64,000 nt of DNA from Candidatus Brevundimonas phytovorans (GCA_029203145.1 CP119309.1:1389001-1453000), one strand, 5' to 3'; shown: positions 51,230 through 62,614, counted from the first letter of the stretch. The notes: generated from the letters alone by a model not told the origin. Numbers and translations: made by a program.

Positions 51230-52039
51230 TCAGGCGGCGGGGATCACCGCCCCGTCGTACTTCCTGGCGATGAAGTCCTTGACCGCCTGACTGCGCAGCG
51301 CCGTAGCCAGGGCTTGAACGCGCGGGTCGTTCTGGTTGTCCGGGCGCGCCACCAGATAGTTGACGTAGGGGCTGTCGGCGCCTTCCAGCGACAGGGCGTC
51401 CGTCTTCGGCTTCAGCCCGGCGTCCAGCGCATAGTTGGTGTTGATCACCGCCGCATCGACCTGGGGCAGGATGCGCGGAATGGTGGCGGCCTCGACCTCC
51501 TGGAACTTCAGGCCCTTGGGGTTGGTCGCGATGTCGCGCACCGTCTGCAGCGGATTGGCCGGGTCGCGCAGGGTGATCAGGCCGGCGCTTTGCAGCAGCA
51601 GCAGCGAACGCCCGGTGTTCGAGGCGTCGTTCGGCAGCACCACCTGCGCCCCGTTCGGGATCGCCGCCAGCGTCGTGTGCTTCCTGGAATAGAGGCCCAG
51701 CGGCTCAACATGAACCCCAGCGACCACCACCAGATCGGCGCCGCGCGCGGCATTGAACTCGTCCAGATAGGGCTTGGTCTGGAAGTAGTTCACATCCAGC
51801 CGTTTTTCAGACAGTTGCACGTTCGGTTGAACGTAGTCGTTGAAGACCTTGATCTCGATCGGCACGCCCTCGGCGGCCAGGATCGGTTTCACGACCTCCA
51901 GGATCTCGGCGTGCGGCACGGCGGTGGCGCCGACCAGAAGCGGCGCGCCTTCAGCGCCGGCCTTCTTGCCCGCGCCCTGGCCGCAGGCGGCGAGCGTCAG
52001 GACAGCGACGGCGGACAGCAGCAGCGAACGGCGGATCAT
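51230..52039 (-). CDS. metQ: MetQ-family methionine-binding lipoprotein
   Basis: A 269-residue lipoprotein. Signal peptide with lipobox LTLAACGQ (acylated Cys19), then the NlpA/MetQ domain (LLVGATAVPHAEILEVVKPI, NVQLSEKRLDVNYFQTKPYL, VVLPNDASNTGRSLLLLQ). Delivers L- or D-methionine, perhaps other sulfur amino acids, to MetNI. Last gene of a twelve-gene co-directional run starting at iscR. Confidence 0.95.
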   Translation of the reverse strand: MIRRSLLLSAVAVLTLAACGQGAGKKAGAEGAPLLVGATAVPHAEILEVVKPILAAEGVPIEIKVFNDYVQPNVQLSEKRLDVNYFQTKPYLDEFNAARGADLVVVAGVHVEPLGLYSRKHTTLAAIPNGAQVVLPNDASNTGRSLLLLQSAGLITLRDPANPLQTVRDIATNPKGLKFQEVEAATIPRILPQVDAAVINTNYALDAGLKPKTDALSLEGADSPYVNYLVARPDNQNDPRVQALATALRSQAVKDFIARKYDGAVIPAA

Positions 52040-52057
52040 GGGCGGGCTCTCAGGAAA

Positions 52058-52714
52058 TCAGCGGTGCGAGACCTTAGCGACCAGACGGTCGCCGATCATC
52101 TGCAGAATTTGTACGAGGATCAGCAGCAGAACTACGGTCACGACCATGACATCGGTCTGGAAGCGCTGATAGCCAAAGCGCACGGCCAGGTCGCCCAGAC
52201 CCCCCGCGCCGACCACGCCCGCCATGGCGGTGTAGCTGACCAAGGCGATGGCTGTGACCGTGACTCCGGCGATGATGCCCGGCATGGCCTCGGGCAGCAG
52301 GGCCCGTGTGACGATCTGGAAGGTCGAGCCGCCCATGGCCTGGGTCGCCTCGACCACGCCCTTGTCCACTTCGCGCAGCGCCGTCTCGACCAGTCGCGCA
52401 TAAAAGGGCGCGGCCCCCACGACCAGAGGCGGAATGGCGCCAGCCACCCCCAGCGAGGTGCCGACCAGCAGCACCGTCACCGGCAGCATGACGATCAGCA
52501 GGATGATGAAGGGCACCGATCGCAGCACGTTGACGATCAGCGACAGCCCGGCGTTCAGCACAGGATTCGAGGCCAACCGCCCCTTGCCCGACAGATAGAG
52601 CAGCACGCCCAGCGGCACGCCCAGAATGACGGTCAGCACCAGCGACCCGCCCAGCATCAACAGGGTGTCGATGGTGGCGCGGCCGATCTCGGCCCAATCA
52701 ACGTTGTCGAACAT
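52058..52714 (-). CDS. metI: Methionine ABC transporter permease
   Basis: A 218-residue permease with five membrane helices. It has SLIVNVLRSVPFIILL (about 52-67) and the coupling segment EATQAMGGSTFQIVTRALLP (about 123-142). The ATG at 52712-52714 overlaps the metN stop. Works as a homodimer with MetN. Confidence 0.95.
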   Translation of the reverse strand: MFDNVDWAEIGRATIDTLLMLGGSLVLTVILGVPLGVLLYLSGKGRLASNPVLNAGLSLIVNVLRSVPFIILLIVMLPVTVLLVGTSLGVAGAIPPLVVGAAPFYARLVETALREVDKGVVEATQAMGGSTFQIVTRALLPEAMPGIIAGVTVTAIALVSYTAMAGVVGAGGLGDLAVRFGYQRFQTDVMVVTVVLLLILVQILQMIGDRLVAKVSHR

Positions 52715-53703
52715 CAGACCGCCTCTACCGTCACGCCGCGCGCGGTCAGTTGCGCCACGGCCGCCTCGGCGTCGCCGCCGGTGAAGGCCACGACCAACTG
52801 GCCATAGGGCTCGCCCCGGATACGGCTGATCCGCCCCGACAGGATGGAATAGTCCACGCCCACCGTCCGCGCCACGCGGCTCAGCTCGGGCTCATAGGTC
52901 GAGCCGCCGCGGAAGGTCAGCCTGGCCATCCGCGCGCCGGCGGGCACGACTGAGGCGTCGAACGCCTCTTCGCCCTCGGCCAGCATGGCGCGGGTCACGG
53001 CGTGCTGCGGATGCAGGAAGACGTCGGCCGTCGCGCCCTGCTCCACGATCCGACCGTCCTTCAGCACCGCCACGCGGTCACAGACGCGGCGCACCACCTC
53101 CATCTGGTGGGTGATCAGGACGATGGTCAGGCCCAGGTCGCGGTTCAGACCGTCCAGCAGGGTCAGGATGTCCTCGGTCGTCTCTGGGTCCAATGCGCTG
53201 GTCGCCTCGTCGCACAGCAGGACGCTGGGACCGCAGGCCAGGGCGCGGGCGATGCCGACGCGCTGCTTCTGACCGCCCGACAGCTGGGCCGGATGCTTCT
53301 TGGCGTGTTCCGCCAGACCCAGCTGATCCAGCAACTGCGCCGTGCGCGCCTTCACCTCGGCCTCGGGCCGCCCCTCCAGCCGCAGGGGAAAGGCGACATT
53401 GTCCTCGATGGTCTTGGCGTTCAGCAGGTTGAAATGCTGGAAGATCATGCCGATCCGCCGCCGGGCGGCGCGCAACTCGGCGGGCTTCAACGCCGTGATT
53501 TCCTGATCGTCGACGAAGATGCGGCCCGCGTCGGGCGTCTCCAGCCGGTTGATAGCGCGGATCAGGGTCGACTTGCCCGCGCCGGAACGCCCGACCACGC
53601 CGAACACCTCGCCGCGCCCGATGGTCAGGTCAACGGCGTCCAGCGCAGTGCGCTCGCCCGCCGCGCTGCGATAGCGCCGGGTCACACCCTCCAGTCGGAT
53701 CAT
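52714..53703 (-). CDS. metN: Methionine import ATP-binding protein
   Basis: A 329-residue ABC ATPase with Walker A GRSGAGKST (about 38-46), signature LSGGQKQRVGIARAL (about 140-154), Walker B LLCDEATSALD and a C-terminal NIL regulatory domain (about 250-329) that in E. coli binds methionine and inhibits transport. Its ATG lies only 1 base after the sufA stop, which links methionine uptake to the suf genes. Confidence 0.96.
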   Translation of the reverse strand: MIRLEGVTRRYRSAAGERTALDAVDLTIGRGEVFGVVGRSGAGKSTLIRAINRLETPDAGRIFVDDQEITALKPAELRAARRRIGMIFQHFNLLNAKTIEDNVAFPLRLEGRPEAEVKARTAQLLDQLGLAEHAKKHPAQLSGGQKQRVGIARALACGPSVLLCDEATSALDPETTEDILTLLDGLNRDLGLTIVLITHQMEVVRRVCDRVAVLKDGRIVEQGATADVFLHPQHAVTRAMLAEGEEAFDASVVPAGARMARLTFRGGSTYEPELSRVARTVGVDYSILSGRISRIRGEPYGQLVVAFTGGDAEAAVAQLTARGVTVEAV

Positions 53704-53704
53704 T

Positions 53705-54103
53705 CTAGTCGGCGTCCAGGGCGGCGGCGGGGATGATGGTCACGCTCTCGCCGCAGCCGCAGGCGTCGGTCTCGTTCGGATTGCGGAACACGAACTTGGA
53801 CGCCAGCTTGGTCGTCTCATAGTCGATCTCCGAGCCGATCAGGAACAGCACGGCCTTGGGCTCGATCAGGATGGTGACGCCCTTGTCCTCGACCACCTCG
53901 TCCAGCGGCTCGATCTGTTCGGCATAGGCGAAGGTGTATTCCTGCCCGGCGCAGCCGCCGTTCTTCACCCCGACGCGCAAGCCGACGTAGTCCTTCTCCG
54001 CGTTGGACATGATCTCGCGCACGCGCGCGGCGGCGGCGTCGGTCAGGGTCACGGCCTTGGGACGGGGGCGGCGCGGTCGGGCGGCGGTCTGAAGCTCGGT
54101 CAT
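53705..54103 (-). CDS. sufA: A-type iron-sulfur carrier (SufA/ErpA family)
   Basis: A 132-residue A-type carrier. The three cluster-binding Cys are present: GGCAGQEY (about 52-57) and CGCGES near the C-terminus (about 119-124). The N-terminal 20 residues are Arg/Pro-rich and extra. It receives clusters from SufBCD and passes them to apoproteins. Follows sufT by 10 bases. Confidence 0.94.
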   Translation of the reverse strand: MTELQTAARPRRPRPKAVTLTDAAAARVREIMSNAEKDYVGLRVGVKNGGCAGQEYTFAYAEQIEPLDEVVEDKGVTILIEPKAVLFLIGSEIDYETTKLASKFVFRNPNETDACGCGESVTIIPAAALDAD

Positions 54104-54113
54104 CGCTGCGTCC

Positions 54114-54521
54114 TCAGAACATGTTCAGGGCCAGCTTGGCCTCGTCGCTCATCTTGGAGGAGTCCCACGGCGGGTCGAACACCAGATTGGCCCGCGCCGA
54201 CTTCACGCCCGGCACCTTCTTGACCGCCTCCTCGACCCAGCCCGGCATTTCGCCAGCCACGGGACAGCCCGGCGCCGTCAGCGTCATCTCGACCAGAACG
54301 TCGCGGTCGTCGGACACATCGACCTTGTAGATCAGGCCCAGCTCATAGATGTCGACCGGAATTTCCGGGTCGTACACCGTCTTCAGCGCCTCGATCAGGT
54401 CGTCGGTCAGCTTGTCCAGCTCAGCCTGCGACAGGGCGCTCTTTTGCGGCTCGTCCCAGCTGGCGGCGAAGGCGTCGCTGTCGCTGATGGCGGTTTCGGT
54501 CTTGGCGTCGTCCATACTCAT
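54114..54521 (-). CDS. sufT: SufT-type Fe-S assembly factor (DUF59/MIP18)
   Basis: About 135 residues: an acidic N-terminal tail then a MIP18/DUF59 domain with TVYDPEIPVDIYELGLIY (about 50-67), MTLTAPGCPVAGEMPGW (about 85-101, with the reactive Cys) and LVFDPPWD. SufT helps deliver clusters when demand is high. The ATG at 54519-54521 overlaps the sufS stop (TGATG); a GTG one codon earlier is possible. Confidence 0.93.
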   Translation of the reverse strand: MSMDDAKTETAISDSDAFAASWDEPQKSALSQAELDKLTDDLIEALKTVYDPEIPVDIYELGLIYKVDVSDDRDVLVEMTLTAPGCPVAGEMPGWVEEAVKKVPGVKSARANLVFDPPWDSSKMSDEAKLALNMF

Positions 54522-55774
54522 CACACGAAGAAGTTTCGCGCCTTGATCAGCGCATCCACGAAGGCGTCTGTATCCTCCACGGTGTTATATAGGGCGAAGG
54601 AGGCGCGCGTGCTCGAGGTCACGCCCAGTCTTTTCGCCAGCGGTTCGGCGCAGTGCAGACCGGCCCGCACGGCGACGCCGTAGCGGTCCATGATCTGGGC
54701 CACGTCATGGGCGTGAGCGCCCTCGACCGAGAAGGTCAGCAGCGCACCCTTGCCCTCGGCCTCGCCCAGAACCCGCAGCCATCCGGCGTCGGCCAGCCGG
54801 GCGCGGGCGTGGTCATAGAGGGCCATTTCGTGCGCGGCCACCGCCTGACGGTCGAAGCCGGACAGCCATTCCAGCGCCGCGCCCAGACCAATGGCCTCCA
54901 GGATCGGCGGCGTGCCGGCCTCGAAGCGATGCGGCGGCGGCGCGTAGGTAATCCGGTCCTTCTCGACCGTCTCAATCATCTCTCCCCCGCCCTGATAGGG
55001 CGGCAGGCTCTCCAGAGCCTCGGTCGTGCCATAGAGGGCGCCGACGCCGGTCGGGCCATAGAGCTTGTGGCCGGTGATCACATACCAGTCGCAGCCGACA
55101 GCCTGAACGTCCGGCGTGGCGTGAACCGCGCCCTGACAGCCGTCGACCAGCACCCGCGCGCCAGCCGCATGGGCCAGACGGGTGATCTCGGTGATCGGGT
55201 TGATGGTGCCCAGGACGTTGGACATATGCGTCACGGCGACGACCTTGGTCCTCGGCCCCAGCAGTTCGGCATAGGCCGCAATGTCCAGCGAACCGTCGTC
55301 CTTGATCGGCGCCCATTTCAGCACCGCGCCCTTGCGTTCGCGCAGCAGGTGCCAGGGCACGATGTTGGAGTGGTGCTCCATCTCGCTGACGATGATCTCG
55401 TCGCCCGGTTCGATGCTCAGGCCGATCCCGTTGGCGACCAGATTGATCGCCTCGGTCCCGCCCTTGGTCCAGACGATGTTCTCACCCGACGGCGCGTTCA
55501 GGAAGCGGGCGACGATCTCGCGCGCCGCCTCGAACGCCTCGGTCGCCTCGTTCGACAAGGTGTGCAGGCCCCGGTGGACGTTGGCGTAACTGCCCTCCAT
55601 CGACGCCACCAGGGCGTCGATCACCGCGCGCGGCTTCTGCGCCGAGGCGGCGTTGTCTAGATAGACCAGCGGCTTGCCGTTCACCTGTCGCGACAGGATC
55701 GGGAACTGCGCCCGCGCGGCGTAGGGGTCGAAGGTCTTCACAGGCACATCTTTCAGAGTCTGGCCGTCAGCCAT
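54521..55774 (-). CDS. sufS: SufS-type cysteine desulfurase
   Basis: A 417-residue group II PLP desulfurase that releases sulfur from cysteine for SufBCD. PLP Lys237 in ITGHKLYGPTG, persulfide Cys375 in RAGLHCAEPLA, and HHSNIVPWHLL in the cofactor site. The ATG at 55772-55774 is inside the end of sufD (22-base overlap); the longer frame is read from sufD and rejected. No sufE or sufU lies in the operon, so the sulfur-accepting partner must be elsewhere or dispensable. Confidence 0.96.
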   Translation of the reverse strand: MADGQTLKDVPVKTFDPYAARAQFPILSRQVNGKPLVYLDNAASAQKPRAVIDALVASMEGSYANVHRGLHTLSNEATEAFEAAREIVARFLNAPSGENIVWTKGGTEAINLVANGIGLSIEPGDEIIVSEMEHHSNIVPWHLLRERKGAVLKWAPIKDDGSLDIAAYAELLGPRTKVVAVTHMSNVLGTINPITEITRLAHAAGARVLVDGCQGAVHATPDVQAVGCDWYVITGHKLYGPTGVGALYGTTEALESLPPYQGGGEMIETVEKDRITYAPPPHRFEAGTPPILEAIGLGAALEWLSGFDRQAVAAHEMALYDHARARLADAGWLRVLGEAEGKGALLTFSVEGAHAHDVAQIMDRYGVAVRAGLHCAEPLAKRLGVTSSTRASFALYNTVEDTDAFVDALIKARNFFV

Positions 55775-56771
55775 GCGCGAACAACCTCCTTGGCCGCCTC
55801 GTCCTCGATGCGGTCGATGACCTCGAACAGGAAGGCCTGGACCAGCAGGGCGCGGGCCTCGTCGGCTGGGATGCCGCGCTGCTGCATGTAGAAGAGCGCG
55901 CTTTCGTCCAGCGTCCCGACCGTATTGCCGTGGGCGCACTGCACGTCGTCGGCATAGATGATCAGCTCCGGCTTGGCGTCGATCTCGCCGCGTTCACTGG
56001 CGATCAGGGCGTTGTGGGCCATGCGGGCGTCGGTGCCGTCGGCCCCGCGCTCGACGATGATCTTGCCCTGAAACACGCCGCGCGCCGTGTCGTGAACGAC
56101 GCCCTTGGTCAGTTGGCTGGTCGTGCCGTCGGCGGCGCGGTGATCGACCACGGTCGTCAGGTCCGCATGGCGCGAACCCTTGAGCAGATAGAGGCCGTCC
56201 AGACGCGCATCGGCGCCCTCGGCCCCGTGGCTCAGTTGCGTCTCTATACGTTGCAGCTTGGCGCCGGTCGTGATGATGGTCTGGCGATAGCGACCGCCAG
56301 CCTCCAGCCGCACCTCGGCGTTGATCACCGAGATGGCGTCCTCGGGCTCCTCGATCAGGACGATCCGCGTGACCTCGGCGTCGCGGGCGACATCGATCTC
56401 GATCTTGTTGTGAGCGACATAGGCCGAGCCCTTGCCCTCGTGCGTCTCCAGCAGCAGCAGGCGCGCGCCGGGGCGAGCGACGATCCGCGCCGCCGCCGTG
56501 TGGCCGGTGCCGACCGCGTCGGAAATGAAGCGCAGACGCAGGGTCTGCACGCCCGAGGCGATGAAGTCGGTGACGCCGACCGGGCGCCCGTTGGCGAAGA
56601 CGATCGCCTCGCCGCCCAGGTCGTAAAACGGCCCCGGCGCGCCGACCAGCGCCGTGCCCGACGGTTCCGGCGCTTCGCGAAGCCAGCGCTTCAGGTCGCT
56701 GTATTTCCACGCTTCCGTGCGCCGAGAGGGAAAGGTCTCGGGATTGGTCAGGTCGATCTGCGGCGCCGCGC

Positions 56772-56775
<4 letters not shown>
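55753..56775 (-). CDS. sufD: Fe-S scaffold subunit SufD
   Basis: A 340-residue right-handed beta-helix scaffold subunit that pairs with SufB. Recognisable by SRRTEAWKYSDLKRWL near the N-terminus and the conserved C-terminal HGNTVGTLDESALFYMQQRG then EARALLVQAFL. Its conserved His (in AHGNTVG) is present. ATGA overlap with sufC. Confidence 0.95.
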
Positions 56776-57520
<745 letters not shown>

Positions 57521-57521
<1 letters not shown>

Positions 57522-57741
57522 CAGGCTTTTTCAGTTCGAGAAATGATCACCGCATTGAGCGGGAAGGAAGCAATCATAAAGGCGATGAAGATCGCCGCCG
57601 AAATCCAGATGTTGATCCAGGCAAAAACCAACATCCCCGCAAGGCCGAGAACCGCGATGGCGGCCGTCGCCAACCAAATGCGATAGCCGGTCGGGTGTAT
57701 TGGCTGCCATCCGTACCAGCGGCGCCGGAACCAAGGCTCCA

Positions 57742-57742
<1 letters not shown>
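57521..57742 (-). CDS. Small two-helix membrane protein inside the suf operon
   Basis: A 73-residue protein with an aromatic/basic head (EPWFRRRWYGWQPIHPTGY) and two hydrophobic helices (about 21-40 and 45-63) ending in a charged tail SRTEKA. It is coupled on both sides: ATG overlaps the sufB stop and its stop overlaps the sufC ATG. No homolog is recognised. It could be a membrane anchor or a bystander; the tight overlaps argue for real translation. A GTG one codon earlier is an alternative start. Confidence 0.7.
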
Positions 57743-59208
<1,466 letters not shown>

Positions 59209-59211
59209 GAC

Positions 59212-60348
59212 TTACGCGACTTCCTTCACGCGCTCAGACAGGCGCGCTTGATGCTTGTTCCAGGCCGTGACCCAGGACTCGGCGAACCGGTCCCAGTCGC
59301 CTTGCGTGGTGCCCCAGCCGCCCGAGACGCGCACGCCCCCGGTCGCCAGATGATGCAGGCCCATGGCGCTGATCGCCTTGGACGGCTTGACCTTGCCCGA
59401 CGAACAGGCCGAGCCGGCCGAGACCATGACCCCGACCAGATCGAGCGTGATCAACTGCTGCGGGCTGTCCCAGCCCTCGACGGCCATGAACAGGGTGTTG
59501 GGCAGACGTTCGACGGCCCCGCCAATGATGGTCGCGCCCGCCGCCTTGACCCTGGCCTCGGCCGCGTCGCGCCAGACGACGTGCGCCATGGCCGCGTCCA
59601 GATCGCGCGCGGCGCAATCCGCCGCCAGGCCAAAGCCAGTGATCCCCGGCACGTTCTCGGTCCCGGCGCGCAGGCCGCGCTCCTGACCCGCGCCGTGCAG
59701 GATACGCACGGCGGCCACGCCTTCCTTGAGCACCAGAGCGCCCACGCCCTGCGGCCCGCCCAGCTTGTGCCCCGACAGGGTCAGGCTGTCCGCGTCCAGC
59801 GCCCGCATATCGACCGGCGCCTTGCCCGCCGACTGGATGGCGTCGACGTGCAGCCAGCCGCCCGCAGCACGGACCAGAGCCCCCGCCTCGGCGATGGGCT
59901 GGATCACGCCGCTTTCATTGTTGGCATGATGGATGGCGACCACGGCCCGGCCCGGACGCGCCAGCGCCTCGGCCAGCCAGGCCAGGTCGACCACGCCGTT
60001 GCCATCGACCGGCAGCACCTCGACCGGCGCGCCGGACGCCGTCGCCGCCTCAGCCACGCAAGGGTGCTCGGTCGCGCCGACGATCAGCCGCTCGCAGCCT
60101 GCAGCCAGGGCGCTGACGATGGCCTGAGCATTGGATTCCGTGCCGCCGGACGTAAAGACCACGGCGGTCGGGTCAGCCCCGACGAGTTCCGCCACCTGGG
60201 CCCGCGCCGTCTCGACCCGCGCCCGCGCCCGACGCCCGGCGGCGTGGACCGCCGAGGGATTGCCATTGTCAGCCAGGGCCTTGGCCATGATCTCCTGAAC
60301 CTCAGGACGCACCAGACCCGAGGCGTTGTAATCGAGGTAGACGCTCAC
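59212..60348 (-). CDS. Second cysteine desulfurase (NifS/IscS-like)
   Basis: A 378-residue group I PLP desulfurase. VYLDYNASGLVRPEV at the start, FTSGGTESNAQAI (about 65-77), PLP Lys195 in SGHKLGGPQG and the mobile persulfide Cys315 in SAGSACSSGK. It lacks the HHAMP-type extension of IscS. Having both this and SufS in one operon is common in alphaproteobacteria. GTG start overlaps the iscR stop as GTGA. Confidence 0.94.
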   Translation of the reverse strand: MSVYLDYNASGLVRPEVQEIMAKALADNGNPSAVHAAGRRARARVETARAQVAELVGADPTAVVFTSGGTESNAQAIVSALAAGCERLIVGATEHPCVAEAATASGAPVEVLPVDGNGVVDLAWLAEALARPGRAVVAIHHANNESGVIQPIAEAGALVRAAGGWLHVDAIQSAGKAPVDMRALDADSLTLSGHKLGGPQGVGALVLKEGVAAVRILHGAGQERGLRAGTENVPGITGFGLAADCAARDLDAAMAHVVWRDAAEARVKAAGATIIGGAVERLPNTLFMAVEGWDSPQQLITLDLVGVMVSAGSACSSGKVKPSKAISAMGLHHLATGGVRVSGGWGTTQGDWDRFAESWVTAWNKHQARLSERVKEVA

Positions 60349-60815
60349 GCCGCCGCCTCCATGCTCGCGGCCGCCGGGGCCGCCCCCAGCCGCGCCTGAC
60401 CGGTGCGGTTCTGGATCACGTCTTCCAGACTGACGCTGGCGAGATAGCGGTGGATCTCCTGCCCCAGATCTTCCCAGAGGTGGTGGGTGATGCAGCGTTC
60501 GCCCTTGATCATGCAGCCCTTGGGCGATCCGGCGCCGACGCAGCGCGTGGCGCGGATCGGTTCATCGACGGCCAGAACGATCTCGGCCACGGCGGTCTCG
60601 CAGGCCTCCCGCGCCAGCCGATAGCCGCCGCCGGGACCGCGCACGCTCTTGACCAGACCGCTTTTACGCAGCCGCGCAAACAGCTGTTCCAGATAGCTGA
60701 GGGAGATTTCCTGACGTGTCGCGATCTCGGCCAGCGACACCGCCCGGTCCGCGCCATTGCGCGCCAGATCGGCCATCGCCATCACGGCGTATCGTCCCTT
60801 TGTCGACAGGCGCAT
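60345..60815 (-). CDS. iscR: Rrf2-family Fe-S regulator IscR
   Basis: A 156-residue winged-helix regulator starting MRLSTKGRYAVMAM, with the recognition region LSYLEQLFARLRKSGLV. Three Cys (about 92, 101 and 108, in RCVGAGSPKGCMIKGERC) and a nearby His form the [2Fe-2S] site. First gene of the suf operon, so autoregulation through the upstream palindrome is likely. A 40-residue Ala-rich tail ends the protein. Confidence 0.95.
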   Translation of the reverse strand: MRLSTKGRYAVMAMADLARNGADRAVSLAEIATRQEISLSYLEQLFARLRKSGLVKSVRGPGGGYRLAREACETAVAEIVLAVDEPIRATRCVGAGSPKGCMIKGERCITHHLWEDLGQEIHRYLASVSLEDVIQNRTGQARLGAAPAAASMEAAA

Positions 60816-60898
60816 GGAATGCCCTCAAAAATTTCACGCTTTTCGGGGCTCATGTGTTAGAACCCGCGCCCTCGCAGACAAGTGCGCCACGCTGGCTC

Positions 60899-60927
60899 GA
60901 CTTAGAAAGTCCTACCGCGTTGGTCAA
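60899..60927 (-). promoter_or_regulatory. suf operon promoter with overlapping palindrome
   Basis: On the minus strand TTGACC (60927-60922) and TAAGTC (60904-60899) are spaced by 17 bases, 84 bases upstream of iscR. The palindrome GACTT-TCT-AAGTC (60911-60899) covers the -10 element, where IscR-type repression would act. Both are read by eye; regulator binding is inferred. Confidence 0.55.
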
Positions 60928-60976
60928 GTATTGTCCGCCCGCGAAACGACAGTTGAAGACAGGATTCCGCTGATCC

Positions 60977-61627
60977 ATGCCTGAAGTCATTCTTCCCGGC
61001 GCCTCGGGCCGCATCGAAGGCCGCTATTCGCCCGGCAAGCGCCCGAACGCGCCGATCGCCCTGATCCTGCATCCGCACCCCAAGGCGGGCGGGCACATGA
61101 ACAACCCGGTGGCTGTGACCCTGCACCAGCTGTTCGTCCAGCGTGGCTTCGCCACCCTGCGCTACAACTCGCGCGGCGTCGGCAAGTCCCAGGGCGAGTT
61201 CGACAGCGGCATCGGTGAACTGGCCGACGCGGCCACCGCTTTGGACTGGTTGCAGGCCAACAACCCCGCCGCCACCCAGACCTGGGTCGCCGGTTATCAG
61301 TTTGGCGCCTATATCGGCATGCAACTGCTGATGCGCCGCCCTGAGACGGACGGCTTCATCTCGGTGTCGCCGCCCTCGAACATGTACGACTTCAGCTTCC
61401 TGGCCCCCTGCCCGGCGTCTGGCCTCTTCCTGCACGGCACCGCCGACACCGTGGTGCCGCCGGTCGAGGTCGAGCGCGTGGTCAACAAGCTGCGCACGCA
61501 GAAAGGCATCGTCATCGACTACGAACTGGAAGAAGGCGCGAGCCACTTCTGGCAGGACCATATCGGTGCGGTCGAGCGTCGCGTCGGCGCCTATCTGGAC
61601 AAGCGTCTGGAAGAAAAACCAGCCTGA
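60977..61627 (+). CDS. Alpha/beta-hydrolase-fold protein with Gln at the nucleophile site
   Basis: A 216-residue protein of the COG2945-like family: LHPHPKAGGHMNNPV (about 31-45), LRYNSRGVGKSQGEFD (about 61-76), LHGTADTVVPP with Asp157, and GASHFW with His190. The elbow reads AGYQFGAYIG, so Gln108 (codon CAG) sits where these enzymes normally have Ser. That predicts no classical esterase activity. Divergent from iscR, 161 bases away. ATG at 60977. Confidence 0.88.
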   Translation: MPEVILPGASGRIEGRYSPGKRPNAPIALILHPHPKAGGHMNNPVAVTLHQLFVQRGFATLRYNSRGVGKSQGEFDSGIGELADAATALDWLQANNPAATQTWVAGYQFGAYIGMQLLMRRPETDGFISVSPPSNMYDFSFLAPCPASGLFLHGTADTVVPPVEVERVVNKLRTQKGIVIDYELEEGASHFWQDHIGAVERRVGAYLDKRLEEKPA

Positions 61628-61636
61628 TCGATGGCC

Positions 61637-62614
61637 TTATGTGTCGGCCCGGGTTTCGGCCCGGGTCTTCCATACCGACCACAGAATACCTGCGGCCAGG
61701 ATGGCGGCCGTCACGCAGAGCGAGATCGCCGGCGGAAACTTCTCCAGCCCCATCAGCGGCGCGGCGATGACCTTCCCCCCGATAAAGACCAGCAGGATCG
61801 CCAGCGCCTGCTTCAGATAGGCGAAGCGGTGGATTACCGCCGCCAGCGCGAAATAGAGCGCCCTCAAACCCAGAATGGCGAAGATATTGGACGTGTAGAC
61901 GATGTAGGGGTCCGTCGTGATGGCGAAGATCGCCGGCACCGAGTCCACCGCGAAGATCACGTCGGCGAACTCGATCGTCACCAGGGCCAGAAACAGCGGC
62001 GTGGCGTGCCAGACCATCCGCCCGACCGCATTGCTTTCGCGGACGAAGAACCGGGCGCCGTGCAGTTCGTCTGTCACAGGCATACGCCGCCTCAGCCATC
62101 TGACCACGCCCTGGCCTGTCTCGGCCTCCTCCTTGGGGCTGGTGGCGATCATCCGGCCGCCGGTAAAGATCAGGAAGACGGCAAAGACATAGAGCGCCCA
62201 CTCATAGCGGCTGACCAGGGCCGAGCCCGCTGCGATCATCACCGCCCTCAGGACAATGACGCCCAGCACGCCCCAGAACAGGACACGGTGCTGGTGCAGG
62301 CGCGGAATGCCGAAGGCGCTGAAAATCATGGCGATCACGAAGACATTGTCCATCGCCAGGCTTTTTTCGATGGCGAAGCCTGTCAGGTAGTCCAGCCCGC
62401 TGTCCGCCCCCAGCCGCACCCAGACCCAGACCCCGAACAGCAGGGCGACCCCGATATAGAAGGCCGACAGCAGCAGGCTTTCGCGCACGCCGATCTCGTG
62501 CGCCTTGCGGTGCAGGACGCCCAGGTCGAACACCAGCAGGGCGACCACGACCACCAGAAAGCCGGCCCACATCCACGCGGGCTTGCCCATCCATTCGACC
62601 GCCAAGAATTCCAT
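61637..62614 (-). CDS. terC: TerC/Alx-family integral membrane protein
   Basis: A 325-residue membrane protein with about nine helices. Family motifs EKSLAMDNVFVIAMIF (about 76-91) and FADVIFAVDSVPAIFAIT (about 185-202), each with conserved acidic residues, typical of manganese/metal-linked TerC proteins. The ATG at 62612-62614 begins the first helix; the ATG at 62677 would add a basic, non-family extension. A strong hairpin lies 23 bases upstream. Confidence 0.92.
   Translation of the reverse strand: MEFLAVEWMGKPAWMWAGFLVVVVALLVFDLGVLHRKAHEIGVRESLLLSAFYIGVALLFGVWVWVRLGADSGLDYLTGFAIEKSLAMDNVFVIAMIFSAFGIPRLHQHRVLFWGVLGVIVLRAVMIAAGSALVSRYEWALYVFAVFLIFTGGRMIATSPKEEAETGQGVVRWLRRRMPVTDELHGARFFVRESNAVGRMVWHATPLFLALVTIEFADVIFAVDSVPAIFAITTDPYIVYTSNIFAILGLRALYFALAAVIHRFAYLKQALAILLVFIGGKVIAAPLMGLEKFPPAISLCVTAAILAAGILWSVWKTRAETRADT

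Noticed and set aside
51194..52807. 537-codon plus-strand open frame across metQ and metI
   Set aside because: Gln/His/Arg-rich shadow; the opposite-strand metQ and metI are clear families with coupled starts.
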